This document shows, piece after piece, positions 34,555-43,694 of a stretch of 64,000 nucleotides of DNA. Position 1 is the stretch's first letter; every line of letters starts with the position of its first letter. The notes under the pieces were generated by a model. It was not told the DNA's origin. It did not search any database and saw nothing but the letters and a program-made list of their open reading frames with translations. The stretch lies in contig JAUUPT010000016.1 of assembly GCA_030843315.1 (NCBI GenBank), forward strand, positions 5,067 through 69,066. The letters run 5' to 3'. The translations under genes and the position numbers were made by a program. The DNA is from Bacteroidaceae bacterium (GTDB lineage Bacteria; Bacteroidota; Bacteroidia; Bacteroidales; Bacteroidaceae).

Positions 34555-37500
34555 CTAAGAATCTTTTTCCCCTAAATGCTGTTCCATATAAGTGGTGGGC
34601 GATACGCCATACAATACCTTGAATGCCGTTGCAAAATTATTAGGATTTGTAAATCCCGTCAGTTCTGCCACTTCCGATACCGTATATCGTTTCTCTTCAA
34701 AAAGAATAGCTGCTTGCTTCAATCTGGCATTGCGTATAAAGTCACGGGTAGTCTGGTTGGTCAGTTCTTTCAGTTTCCGGTGCAGATGCACACGGCTGAT
34801 CCCTACTTCAGTAGTAATCGTTTCTACCGTCAGATTCGGATTGCTCATATTCTCATTTATCACTTTCATGATACGCTCCATCAATTTGTCATCAGCCGAC
34901 GGTGCTTCTATTTTCTTTAATTGGTCTTCTCTGATCTGCTGACCGCTGAACGTGTTGCGCAACCTTTCCCGGCTGCGAATCAGGTTCCCAACTGTTTTCC
35001 GCAATATTTCAATATTGAATGGCTTTGTGATGTATGCATCCGCACCGTTTTCCAGTCCTTCGATATTATCTTCTTCGCGTATCTTGGCGGTGAGCAGGAT
35101 GACGGGGATATGGTTCAGGTTCACATTCTGCTTTATTTTGCGGCATAAGGTCAGGCCGTCCATCTCGGGCATCATTACGTCACTGATGACCAAATCGGGT
35201 GTTTTCTTGAACATCATCTCCAGTGCTTCTTTTCCGTTGCAACTCTCAACAATGTGGTAGTCGGTTGACAATTCCTGGCAAATATAGCGGCGTATTTCTT
35301 CATCGTCTTCTACTATCAGAACGCGGAATTTTGTTTTTGAATATACTTTTGCACCTTCTTTCTCGTCCGGTTCAGAGGCCATAATAACAGAAGGTATTTG
35401 AGTATGGACAGGCGTTGTTGCAGTTTCAATGTCTGTATCCATTTCTTCGGGGCGCAGATGTGCATTTCCTATCGGCAGGCGGATAATGAAACGGCAACCG
35501 GGTTGTCCCTCAGGATTGTTTTCAACATGGATGTCACCATGGTGCAGTTCCACCAGCGAACGGGTCAGATGAAGTCCGATGCCCGTACCTACACCGGAAT
35601 TATTCAGATTATTATGTATCTGGTAAAAACGTTCAAAGATATGTTCTTTCTCTTTGGGGTCAATGCCGATGCCGGTGTCTGCAATCACGATTTCTGCATA
35701 TTTGTGTAGAGGGCCGGATGTTTCCTTGTCTTCGCCCGTATTTAAGCAGATGTTTATTGCTCCATCTTTCGGCGTAAATTTAAAGGCATTTGAAAGCACA
35801 TTGAGGATAATCTTGTCAAAGTTGCCTGTGTCGACCCACAGTTTCAGTTCATCTTTCTCTGGATGGTGAAATTGCAGGGAGAGATTCTTTTCTACAGCTT
35901 GTTCGGCAAATGTGTCGCACAGGTCGCTGATTATGCCTACGATATCTGTTTCGCGGAAAGTGAGTGTCATTTGCCCTTTATCTATTTTGCGGATATCCAT
36001 CAACTGGTTTACCAGGTGCAGGATGCGTTCGGCATTACGGTAGATGGTCCGGTAAGCCCTTTGCCGTGTGCTTTCCATGTCATTGCTCATCAACTTTTGC
36101 AGTGGGCTGATGATAAGGGACATCGGGGTGCGTATCTCATGCGAGATATTTATGAAGAACTGTAATTTGGCTTCATTGATTTGTTCGGCATGGATATGTT
36201 GCAGCATTTCCTGTTTGGTGCGGTAGCGGTGGCGTACTTGCATAATGATAAGATAGATTGCTCCCAATATTATCAGGGAGTAGATTAGTTTGGCCCACCA
36301 TGATGCCCACCATGCAGGGAAAATACGAATGGTGATTGCCTTTATTGCCGAATCTACCGTATAGTCCTGGGCTTTTACGCGAAAATGATAGGTGCCTGGC
36401 GCCATGTTGCTGAATGATACGCGGTTGGTACCTTTAGGAAGGCTTATCCAATGGTCGTCGTTCATGGCATAGAGGTAGGTGATGCGTTCGGGATTATTAA
36501 ACTCCATGGTGGAGAATTCGATACTGAAGGCATTATCTCCGTGTGAAAGATGGAATTCTTGTGCATCAAAGACGGCTTCGTTAATGATTTTGCGCCCGCC
36601 GGACAACATACCTTTTCTTACAGGAGTATTATGCAGATAGAAATCGGTGATACGGATGCTCCATTTCTTGGCCGGATTGGTAATTTCCTGCGGATTGAAA
36701 TAGGTGATTCCGTTCATCCCGCCAAACCAGAGAGTTCCTTTGGAATCTTTAAAGGAAGCGTTTTTGTTAAACTCATTTCCTTGCAATCCGTCGCTTACAT
36801 AATAATTGATAAACTTCTGATTCTTCAGATGGAACTGTGAGATGCCGGCATTGGTGCTTATCCACAGGCAATCCTGGTCATCACCCTGAATGGCGTAGAT
36901 GGCATTGCTGGGCAGTCCGTCGTCAGTTGTATAGGTAGTGAGGCTTGTACTTTTAGGGTCCCAACTTGATAGCCCTTCGGAAGTCCCTACCCAAATAATG
37001 CCGTTCCGGTCTTCGTAGATAGAGAGTATGATGTGATCGGCCAATATCTTATCGGATTTATAATCGGGCGTATTTAAATCGATGCAGTTCAGTCCGTCGT
37101 ATGTACCGGTATAAAGTTTGTTATCTCTCGAATAAAGCAAACAACTGATCCAGTCATTTACTTGCGAATTGGTTACTTGTATTTGATATATGCGGCTATC
37201 CTTCAGGTTGTAATAGAAAAGACCGGCTCCCATTGTGGCTATCCATATCCGTTTGCTGTTATCTTCGGCAAATGCATAGACGCGCTGTACGGGGTTGCCG
37301 TCGTTGTCTGTCAAGTCTTGTATATATGTGCAGTGCCCGGTTTCTCTGTCCAGTTTTCCCATACCGTTTATGTAAGAACCCAGCCAAAGATTATGCTCCG
37401 AATCTTCGTATATATTGAAAATGATGGCGGGGACAGACCGTTTATCGTCAGTGTGCGAGTAATGTACTTTCTGCCTGCCATCTTCGGTGATGCCATAGAT

Positions 37501-38634
37501 GCCGTCGTTGTCGGTTCCCACCCATAATGTTCCGTAGTGGTCTTTATATAAGGTCGTGATGCAACTGGCCCCAATTATGTTTTTATCTATGGATTTATAT
37601 CCCAGATATCTAAAACTGTTGGCTTGCGCAGGAATCATTATTACCCCTTTCTGATAGATAGCCAACCAGATATTCCCGGCATTGTCTTTCAAGATAGAAT
37701 GGACTTTCGATTGTTTGGAGTCAAAGTAGCTGTTTTCAAACGGATAATCGGATATCGTCTCTTTTTTGTTATTGTATATTTTTACCCCATTTCCGTCTGT
37801 TCCAATATAGAGTTCGTCTTGACTGCCTGAATAGAGTGTTTTGATGGGTAAATCCTGCTTGCCTTTATAAGTTATGGGGGTGAATCGGTCCTCTTTTTTA
37901 TCGAGTTTATATAATCCGTTTCCCATACATGCTACATAAATGTTGCCGTATGTGTCTTCAGATATAGAACTGATAGGTGTTCCTTTATAACCGGTAGGCG
38001 CTTCTTTCCCTTTCTTGAAATAGTACGAAACACGGTTGTCGGTTCCGAACCGATAGATACCATTTTCTCCTTTTGCAATCCATAAGTTGCCGGATTTGTC
38101 TTCCATCATATAGTCTGTCATATCCATTGGGATGGGCAATTCAACAAGACGGACATATAATTCGTCTTCTTTCACCGTTACCGTACAAAGCACGTTCCCA
38201 CCTATCCATAATTCTCCGTTTTTCCGTTCCAGAATGGTGGTGATATTGCTGTTCAATGCTTTTTCGTTTTCTTCTTTGGCACGTGGGCTGAAACTGTCGG
38301 TAGCCGGATTATACATCTGAAGTCCATTGTATGTACCGACAAACAGACGCCCCTTACTGTCTTCAAACAAAGCTCGGACATAGTTATGACATAATGAATG
38401 TTCATTATTGGGATCATGTTTGTAGATGGTAAACTTGGAACCGTCGTATCGGTTCAGGCCGTCTTCTGTGGCAATCCATATAAAGCCGTTCCGGTCTTGA
38501 TATATCATATTAATCAAACTGCTGGATAGTTCCCTGTCAGTAGTAAACAATTTACAAGATTGTCCGTATCCCATTAAGGATAGAAATAAAAAAAGGATGG
38601 TTATTGTATTTTTCATGATTGTTGTGCTCTTCAT
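34555..38634 (-). CDS. Hybrid two-component system sensor/regulator (HTCS)
   Basis: This 1359-residue inner-membrane protein senses xylan oligosaccharides in the periplasm and activates the locus (inferred from position). After a signal peptide come propeller repeats of Reg_prop type (SSSLINMIYQDRNGFIWIATEDGLNRYDG and about a dozen more) and a Y_Y_Y domain (~690-770). A membrane helix lies at about 778-796. HisKA follows with His in FINISHEIRTPM (~831), then HATPase (DTGIGIDPKEKEHIFERF, GTGIGLHLTR), REC with Asp in VISDVMMPEMDG (~1152), and AraC-type HTH (~1255-1355). ATG 38616 (MKNTITILF) is an equally good start. It converges on the xus operon. Confidence 0.93.
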   Translation of the reverse strand: MKSTTIMKNTITILFLFLSLMGYGQSCKLFTTDRELSSSLINMIYQDRNGFIWIATEDGLNRYDGSKFTIYKHDPNNEHSLCHNYVRALFEDSKGRLFVGTYNGLQMYNPATDSFSPRAKEENEKALNSNITTILERKNGELWIGGNVLCTVTVKEDELYVRLVELPIPMDMTDYMMEDKSGNLWIAKGENGIYRFGTDNRVSYYFKKGKEAPTGYKGTPISSISEDTYGNIYVACMGNGLYKLDKKEDRFTPITYKGKQDLPIKTLYSGSQDELYIGTDGNGVKIYNNKKETISDYPFENSYFDSKQSKVHSILKDNAGNIWLAIYQKGVIMIPAQANSFRYLGYKSIDKNIIGASCITTLYKDHYGTLWVGTDNDGIYGITEDGRQKVHYSHTDDKRSVPAIIFNIYEDSEHNLWLGSYINGMGKLDRETGHCTYIQDLTDNDGNPVQRVYAFAEDNSKRIWIATMGAGLFYYNLKDSRIYQIQVTNSQVNDWISCLLYSRDNKLYTGTYDGLNCIDLNTPDYKSDKILADHIILSIYEDRNGIIWVGTSEGLSSWDPKSTSLTTYTTDDGLPSNAIYAIQGDDQDCLWISTNAGISQFHLKNQKFINYYVSDGLQGNEFNKNASFKDSKGTLWFGGMNGITYFNPQEITNPAKKWSIRITDFYLHNTPVRKGMLSGGRKIINEAVFDAQEFHLSHGDNAFSIEFSTMEFNNPERITYLYAMNDDHWISLPKGTNRVSFSNMAPGTYHFRVKAQDYTVDSAIKAITIRIFPAWWASWWAKLIYSLIILGAIYLIIMQVRHRYRTKQEMLQHIHAEQINEAKLQFFINISHEIRTPMSLIISPLQKLMSNDMESTRQRAYRTIYRNAERILHLVNQLMDIRKIDKGQMTLTFRETDIVGIISDLCDTFAEQAVEKNLSLQFHHPEKDELKLWVDTGNFDKIILNVLSNAFKFTPKDGAINICLNTGEDKETSGPLHKYAEIVIADTGIGIDPKEKEHIFERFYQIHNNLNNSGVGTGIGLHLTRSLVELHHGDIHVENNPEGQPGCRFIIRLPIGNAHLRPEEMDTDIETATTPVHTQIPSVIMASEPDEKEGAKVYSKTKFRVLIVEDDEEIRRYICQELSTDYHIVESCNGKEALEMMFKKTPDLVISDVMMPEMDGLTLCRKIKQNVNLNHIPVILLTAKIREEDNIEGLENGADAYITKPFNIEILRKTVGNLIRSRERLRNTFSGQQIREDQLKKIEAPSADDKLMERIMKVINENMSNPNLTVETITTEVGISRVHLHRKLKELTNQTTRDFIRNARLKQAAILFEEKRYTVSEVAELTGFTNPNNFATAFKVLYGVSPTTYMEQHLGEKDS

Positions 38635-38662
38635 AGCTGATATTATTGTTTTTCTTCCTTTG

Positions 38663-38670
38663 CAAAATTA
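38663..38670 (-). promoter_or_regulatory. Candidate -7 element of the HTCS promoter
   Basis: On the minus strand TAATTTTG matches TAnnTTTG about 30-50 bp before the HTCS starts. A good -33 TTTG is not seen at the usual distance, so this is tentative. Confidence 0.35.
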
Positions 38671-38809
38671 ATCAAAACATGAAAAATCCCAATATAGAAT
38701 CATGATTAATTTAAAAGAAATAGACAGATTAACGGTGGTGGGTTGCCTGTGTCTGATTGGAGTATGAAATGAAATTCTTTGAATAATAGAGGGTGATAAA
38801 TATGTTGAA

Positions 38810-38849
38810 GGAAGAGTGTCCTGCTTGATAATAAAGCAGGGGCTCTTCC
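38810..38849 (-). terminator. Terminator of the MerR gene
   Basis: A long hairpin (GGAAGAG...CCTGCTT / AAGCAGG...CTCTTCC) lies just after the MerR stop, between it and the HTCS promoter. It is followed by A/T-rich sequence on both sides. Confidence 0.7.
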
Positions 38850-38877
38850 TTTTTGTGTTTAGCAGATTAACTCACTG

Positions 38878-39732
38878 CTATTTTATCGGCAACTGAATCT
38901 CCGTCAGCCATTCATCCACATTTTCTTTGTTCCAAACGCCATCGATGTAACAGAAACGGGGGCGGTCGGCTATTTCATAGCCGTTGGCTTCGGCATAAGC
39001 ATAGAGTTCTGCAAAAGTTTCCGGCATCCGTTCGTAGGCGCCGTAGTGACTGACGCAAAGGGCAACGGGGACTTCGGGCAATTCTTTGAACTTTATTAAA
39101 TCGGAATCTTCCTTGCGTTCGGCCACGGCTTCGAAATACTCGATGTCGATGTCGACTCCATATTCATCATTGTACTCTACGGTAAAGCAATATTCAGGTC
39201 GGGGACACTGGCAACCCAAACGGTGCATCTCCGGGCCGATAATGTTGGGGCAGAGTTCGAACAAGTCTTGGTACGAGTTAATCTTGCGACGATGCGTGGC
39301 AAAAACTCTTGCGGGAAGCGATTTCTCAAATACTTTTTCCATAATGATTTCTTGTTTGCGGAGTTTGTTTCCCAGCTTTTCAAGTTCAGTTTGCCGCCAT
39401 GTCAGGTTGTCCATTTCCTGCTTACACCGCTCGATTTTCTCTTGAATCAGTTCTGTATCAGGATATTCTTTACCGTCCTCAAATAGTTCGGTAATTTCTT
39501 CCAGACTGAATCCCAGCCGTTTCAGATATATGATCCGGTTCATCCGCCGAAGCTGGGCAATATCGTAGTAGCGATAGCCGGTCCACTCATCTACCTCGAC
39601 GGAACTCAGCAGGCCAATCGTCTCGTAATGGCGCAACGTCTTGACTGTCACTTGACAGAGCTTTGAAAACTCTCCAATTTTAAACTTCATTTTACTTTTC
39701 ATAAACTTCTGCGCAGTTTGTTTACGGTGCAA
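38878..39732 (-). CDS. MerR-family regulator with GyrI-like ligand domain
   Basis: The frame is 284 residues. The MerR HTH is clear from MKFKIGEFSKLCQVTVKTLRHYETIGLL, so the true start is probably ATG at about 39690 (Met15) or Met13, giving ~270 residues. A dimerisation coiled coil (~85-120, EKIERCKQEMDNLTWRQTELEKL) and a C-terminal GyrI/BmrR-like domain (~130-280) follow. Such proteins bind small hydrophobic compounds and activate genes. No target is adjacent. It has a tandem Cys motif (CQCPRPEYC). Confidence 0.88.
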   Translation of the reverse strand: MHRKQTAQKFMKSKMKFKIGEFSKLCQVTVKTLRHYETIGLLSSVEVDEWTGYRYYDIAQLRRMNRIIYLKRLGFSLEEITELFEDGKEYPDTELIQEKIERCKQEMDNLTWRQTELEKLGNKLRKQEIIMEKVFEKSLPARVFATHRRKINSYQDLFELCPNIIGPEMHRLGCQCPRPEYCFTVEYNDEYGVDIDIEYFEAVAERKEDSDLIKFKELPEVPVALCVSHYGAYERMPETFAELYAYAEANGYEIADRPRFCYIDGVWNKENVDEWLTEIQLPIK

Positions 39733-39857
39733 AGATAAGCTATGACCTTAGGGACGAGTCAAGGAAATAATGAAGTTTTTCAAAAAAAAGTGTACCGTAA
39801 AAAAATTACGGGTTTAATTTATCTTAATGGGCACTATCTTCCTTAAGCCCAGCCTAT

Positions 39858-40740
39858 CTATCCCAACTTCTCCAAATGATACTGCGTTCCCTTATAAGAC
39901 TTCTTGCACGGTATATTCAGCTTCTGAAGCGTACGTCCGAACTGTGCCACCTTATTGAGAGCCAGTTTTTCCTTCGTTTTCGTCTGCAAGTAGTTCATGA
40001 TCTGCATGGCCGTGAGCCATTCGCCGTTCTCTGCCAAATCCACGGGACGAAAATAGCAATGGAAAAGCTGCTCCAACGGGCTGATTTGTTCGAATTCCTG
40101 ATAGGTGCGCTTCAAAATCGCCTCGTCTTCATCGTCCAACCAATATCGCTCGCCATGATAGATGGCATCCATGGCCTGGGCATAGAGTTATTTGTAGTTG
40201 ATGGTGACATTGGTCCGGATAGGTGCCGTTACTTCGATGCAGATAAAACGACGGCTGCTGCTGGGGTCGGTAAGCAAATCCTTCTGGTTGCTTGTACCGA
40301 TGAAAGAAGCATACCGGCGTACTTCACAGATGGTATTACCGTAGGGTTTCCGCAGATTGGCGGCGGGCTTCTGCAACAGATGTTTCAAGAATCCCTGCTG
40401 GCTGACGTTCACTTGGTCGAACTCGTCAATATTTATCAGGAAGAAACGCCCCAAATAGCGTTCCGCCTCTTGCTTGCTCTTGAAGTCGAGGCTGTCCGTA
40501 TAGCCGAAGCGAAGTTCGGGCGGCAAAAGTCTGCGGCAAAAGTTCCGCCTGCCGCTTCACGAATTCCACTTCATACCGGCCGGACAGCTTGTTCACTTCC
40601 AACTGTACCAGTCCGTTATAGTGTTTCATCCGCCGTTCGCCCTCTTTGGTGCGGCTATATTCCACGGCAGGATAGATGCGGGGCAGTTTGTCGATATGTT
40701 CGTATCGGGAGCGGGTGCCTTCCAATGCAAGCATTTCTTC
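39858..40740 (-). pseudogene. Decayed VirE-like (DUF3874) P-loop protein, C-terminal remnant
   Basis: Three frames in two reading phases make up one protein. The first part is MLALEGTRSRYEHIDKLPRIYPAVEY...RQAELLPQTF. A frameshift near 40520 leads to ELRFGYTDSLDFKSKQEAERYLGRFFLINIDEFDQ...TNVTINYK. An in-frame TAA at 40185-40187, probably from CAA, is followed by LYAQAMDAIYHGERYW...LEKLG. The upstream frame is closed by TAA six codons before the first Met, and the N-terminal half is gone. Intact relatives are primase-helicase-like proteins of Bacteroides mobile elements, often next to an HU-like gene, as here. Confidence 0.85.
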
Positions 40741-40782
40741 GGACAGTTACCATTGTTTTTTTTGACAAATAAAGGCATTCCA

Positions 40783-40814
40783 TTTGCTTTATCCCTTAGT
40801 TTGTCATATCTTTG
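40783..40814 (+). promoter_or_regulatory. Promoter of the HU-like gene
   Basis: TTTG (40783-40786), a 20-bp spacer and TATCTTTG (40807-40814) match the Bacteroides consensus exactly. Transcription would start near 40821, leaving a leader of about 215 nt. Confidence 0.8.
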
Positions 40815-40829
40815 CCTTGTGTTTATAAA

Positions 40830-40915
40830 AGGCTCACTATTGTAGACAAATAAGCTCTCGGATATAAATAAATTGATTCATCAGTGTGAATAAATTTATT
40901 CACAATAGTGAGCCT
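40830..40915 (+). promoter_or_regulatory. Structured leader of the HU-like gene
   Basis: Fourteen-base arms, AGGCTCACTATTGT and ACAATAGTGAGCCT, enclose 58 bases that contain an 18-bp perfect palindrome (GTGAATAAATTTATTCAC, 40886-40903) overlapping the right arm. It lies just downstream of the predicted transcription start and could be an autoregulatory operator or an RNA switch with alternative pairings. Confidence 0.6.
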
Positions 40916-41036
40916 ATGATAAACAAAAGGGCTGAACACAGGAAACACCAAGGCCGGACAAAAGAAACACAAGGCTTTGGCACATCCGATATCAGCACTG
41001 AACTTAAGCAACACGTATCATTTAAAACCCAAAACT

Positions 41037-41657
41037 ATGGCAATACTATTTGACTGGTATGAGGACCCGAAACCCTCTGAGAAACAAGAAAAAGAGAAAA
41101 CCCTGCACCCGCGCATCAAGTTGAACGGCTCGACGGGCACCGACGTGCTGCGCCGCCGTATCCAGGAGCGTTGCTCGCTGACGGAAACCGATGTTAGCGC
41201 CGTGCTCGATGCCCTCTCGCACATCATGGGCGAAGAACTTTCCGAAGGCAGGCAGGTGCACCTGGACGGCATCGGCTACTTCTACCCCTGCTTGACTTGC
41301 ACCGAGCCGGTGACCGCCGATACCAAGCGGAAAATAACAAAAGTGAAGTTGAAAGCTATCAAGTTCCGTGCAGATCAGGCGCTGAAAAATGAATTCGGCC
41401 CTCTCAAAGTGAAATGCCTGAGAGGAAGCTTGGAATTCAAACGTTTGACCAATGAAGAGATTGACCGGCGACTGGCAAATTACTTCAAAACCCACCAATT
41501 CCTTAGAAGAACAGACTTCCAAAGCCTGTGCGGAATGGTAAGAAGTACCGCCATGCGTCATCTTCGCCGACTGCGCAGTGAAGAAAAGCTGGAAAATGTG
41601 GGCGGACTGATGCAACCGATTTATGTACCCGGAAAGGGGTATTACGGTAATAATTAA
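41037..41657 (+). CDS. HU-like DNA-binding protein with C-terminal extension
   Basis: This 206-residue protein starts at ATG 41037; an in-frame upstream extension lacks a start signal. The first ~130 residues resemble the Bacteroides HU-like family (LRRRIQERCSLTETDVSAVLDALSHIMGEELSEGRQVHLDGIGYFYPCL). The C-terminal part (~140-206) is a basic helical segment (RRTDFQSLCGMVRSTAMRHLRRLRSEEKL) that looks like a winged-helix/HTH reading head. It probably binds and bends DNA. It commonly accompanies VirE-like genes, and here that partner is decayed. Confidence 0.8.
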   Translation: MAILFDWYEDPKPSEKQEKEKTLHPRIKLNGSTGTDVLRRRIQERCSLTETDVSAVLDALSHIMGEELSEGRQVHLDGIGYFYPCLTCTEPVTADTKRKITKVKLKAIKFRADQALKNEFGPLKVKCLRGSLEFKRLTNEEIDRRLANYFKTHQFLRRTDFQSLCGMVRSTAMRHLRRLRSEEKLENVGGLMQPIYVPGKGYYGNN

Positions 41658-41820
41658 CGCATTATCAGAATTTCAGCATAAAATAGGTATGAGAGCAAAC
41701 GTTTACTCTCATACCTGCTATCAGGTTGCTCTCATATCTTGAATTCCGATGAATAAGGGGATACGGAGATTTTATGAGGGTATGAGAGTAAAATGCGTTG
41801 CAACTTTTTTTGGGCTGAGC

Positions 41821-42240
41821 TCAATCGATGGTGAAGTCCTCCGAATGGAAGTTGGTATAATACCTACCGGAGATGGCTGTAAACTTCAGCACACAATAAT
41901 CTGGATCGGTTACGCCCAGTGGGTAGTACATGGTGTCGCCTTCTCGCCATATCATTTCTTTGCTTTGGTTGTCCGTCAATACTTCCATGGTGCCGCAGAG
42001 CATGACACCGCGAAAGAAGCGGGCATTGCAAAAGTACATGCAGGCATGGTTGTTTGCCTGATATTGTGCTACACGCATGGACGAGGTGTTTGTTGTGAGG
42101 TAGATAGTTCTGATACCTTCCCTTTTTCGAGGTTGCAGCATGGCTTTGATGTTGGGAAAGCCATCTTTATCGACTGAACCGATAAAGGCTGTTTTCTGTT
42201 TGTCGATGATATTTCCTACGGTTTTTTCTGCGTCTCTCAT
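41821..42240 (-). CDS. Pyridoxamine 5'-phosphate oxidase-family (FMN-binding split barrel) protein
   Basis: This 139-residue single-domain protein begins with a helix and the split-barrel strand TAFIGSVDKDGFPNIKAML. It contains TIYLTTNTSSMRVAQYQANNHACMYF and GVMLCGTMEVLTD. This is the general-stress-protein-26/FMN-binding type and is shorter than biosynthetic PdxH (~215 residues). It probably binds flavin or haem, and its substrate is unknown. It stands alone, convergent with nothing and upstream of the AraC gene on the same strand. Confidence 0.85.
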   Translation of the reverse strand: MRDAEKTVGNIIDKQKTAFIGSVDKDGFPNIKAMLQPRKREGIRTIYLTTNTSSMRVAQYQANNHACMYFCNARFFRGVMLCGTMEVLTDNQSKEMIWREGDTMYYPLGVTDPDYCVLKFTAISGRYYTNFHSEDFTID

Positions 42241-42355
42241 TGCTTTACTGTTTTATAGGGTTATTGAATGGATGCAAAGGTAGGGAGTGCTAGAGGCATT
42301 TGAGCAATAAAAAGGAAGGGAGAAATGTCACTTTTTACGGTTTTGTGTACTTGCT

Positions 42356-43231
42356 CTATGGTTTAAGCCTTTGCCGGTAAGAAAGTGGTGTCTCTTCTAC
42401 GCATTGCCGGAAACTGCGTACAAAATAAGAGGCGGTTGAGAAGTGAAGCTCAAAAGCAATCTCGGAAACGGGAAGATCGGTATAAATGAGCAAGCGCTTT
42501 GCTTCGTCCATCACTTTATTGCGGATATACTGTTTGGCGCTGACGTTCAAGGCTGAGCTGACGACCTCGTTCAAGTAATTGGGGGTGATGCAGAGTTTGT
42601 CGGCATAATAGCGGACGGACTGCTGTTCTTTGAAGTGTGCGTTGACTAGCCGGATGAATTTGTCCAAATGATTGCTGTTCGCTTCTTTGTCCGTCTCTTG
42701 CGGTGGGGTGGCGGTGCGGTAAGCACGGCTTAGCAGCATGAGAGCTTCGTAGAGTAATGCTCGCAATACGTGTACGTCGTTCTGATGGTATGCATCGATT
42801 TCTTTTTTTATCTCGGATAGAAGTTGGAGCATTCGCGGGTATAGCTCGTCGGACAGATGCAGTTTGCAGGCAGTCTTTCCTGTTTGGAAGTAGGGAAGGT
42901 GCTGCACGAACAGAGGATCTTTGAAGAAGGAAGACAGGAACTCATCTTCAAAAATCAACGCATAGCCGTTGGAGATGTGCCGGATGTCCCAGTTGCGTAT
43001 CTCTCCCGGTTTGGAGAAGAACACGTCGCCGGGGGAGGCTTCGTACATCTGGTTATCGATGGAGAAAACACCTTCGCCCTGAGTAATGAAGGTGATGTCA
43101 TAGTAGGTCAGAGTATGCACGGTGCTCCGGGTAAGGAACTTTTTGGTGTATTCCAGTTCTACGATGTCAATCAGAAGTTTGCTTCCATACTTCGTCTTGT
43201 AGAAGGTATATTGGGGTATGGTGTTTTTCAT
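42356..43231 (-). CDS. AraC-family transcriptional regulator
   Basis: This 291-residue protein has an N-terminal cupin ligand domain (~35-110, TYYDITFITQGEGVFSIDNQMYEASPGDVFFSKPGEI) and a C-terminal double HTH (~190-288, RYYADKLCITPNYLNEVVSSALNVSAKQYIRNKVMDEAKRLL...ISEIAFELHFSTASYFVRSFRQ). It is divergent from the DUF6132-DoxDA genes across a 223-bp gap, so these are candidate targets. A TATGTTTG element at 43405-43412 lies on the target side. Confidence 0.9.
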   Translation of the reverse strand: MKNTIPQYTFYKTKYGSKLLIDIVELEYTKKFLTRSTVHTLTYYDITFITQGEGVFSIDNQMYEASPGDVFFSKPGEIRNWDIRHISNGYALIFEDEFLSSFFKDPLFVQHLPYFQTGKTACKLHLSDELYPRMLQLLSEIKKEIDAYHQNDVHVLRALLYEALMLLSRAYRTATPPQETDKEANSNHLDKFIRLVNAHFKEQQSVRYYADKLCITPNYLNEVVSSALNVSAKQYIRNKVMDEAKRLLIYTDLPVSEIAFELHFSTASYFVRSFRQCVEETPLSYRQRLKP

Positions 43232-43454
43232 CGAAAGAATCTTTTAGGAATAAAGTTGTTTGAGGCAAAGATAATTAAATACTATTAGTGGACAAATTTA
43301 AAGTTGATTCGTTAAAATATGATTCTCTTAGCCGTATCGTGTGAATTAATGTTGTATTTATAGATAATTCTACAAGGAATTATTTTCCATTGGAAATAAA
43401 ATAATATGTTTGCATTGTTTTATCAGAATGATAACAATTTAAACTGAATAAAAA

Positions 43455-43682
43455 ATGGGAACGAGTATGTTGAAAGCCTTTTTTAGAAAGTATTGGCCTG
43501 TACTGTTGGGAGTGGCAGTCGGTGCAATTGCGGGTTATTTATATTGGAGATATGTAGGTTGTACTACCGGTAGCTGTCCTATTACTTCTTCTCCCGTCAA
43601 CAGTTCCTTGTGGGGAGCCGTCATGGGAGGATTGTTGGGAAGTATCATACGGCCGGAATCGCGAGTGAAAAATAATCAATAA
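43455..43682 (+). CDS. DUF6132-type small membrane protein
   Basis: This 75-residue protein (72 if Met4 is the start) has two membrane helices (WPVLLGVAVGAIAGYLYWRY and SLWGAVMGGLLGSII) joined by a Cys-containing loop (GCTTGSCPITSSP). The pattern fits the DUF6132 family. The cysteine pair suggests metal or sulfur chemistry at the periplasmic face. It is 12 bp upstream of the DoxDA-like gene and is surely co-transcribed, which hints at a role in sulfur-compound oxidation or transfer. Confidence 0.75.
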   Translation: MGTSMLKAFFRKYWPVLLGVAVGAIAGYLYWRYVGCTTGSCPITSSPVNSSLWGAVMGGLLGSIIRPESRVKNNQ

Positions 43683-43694
43683 GTATTTATAGCA

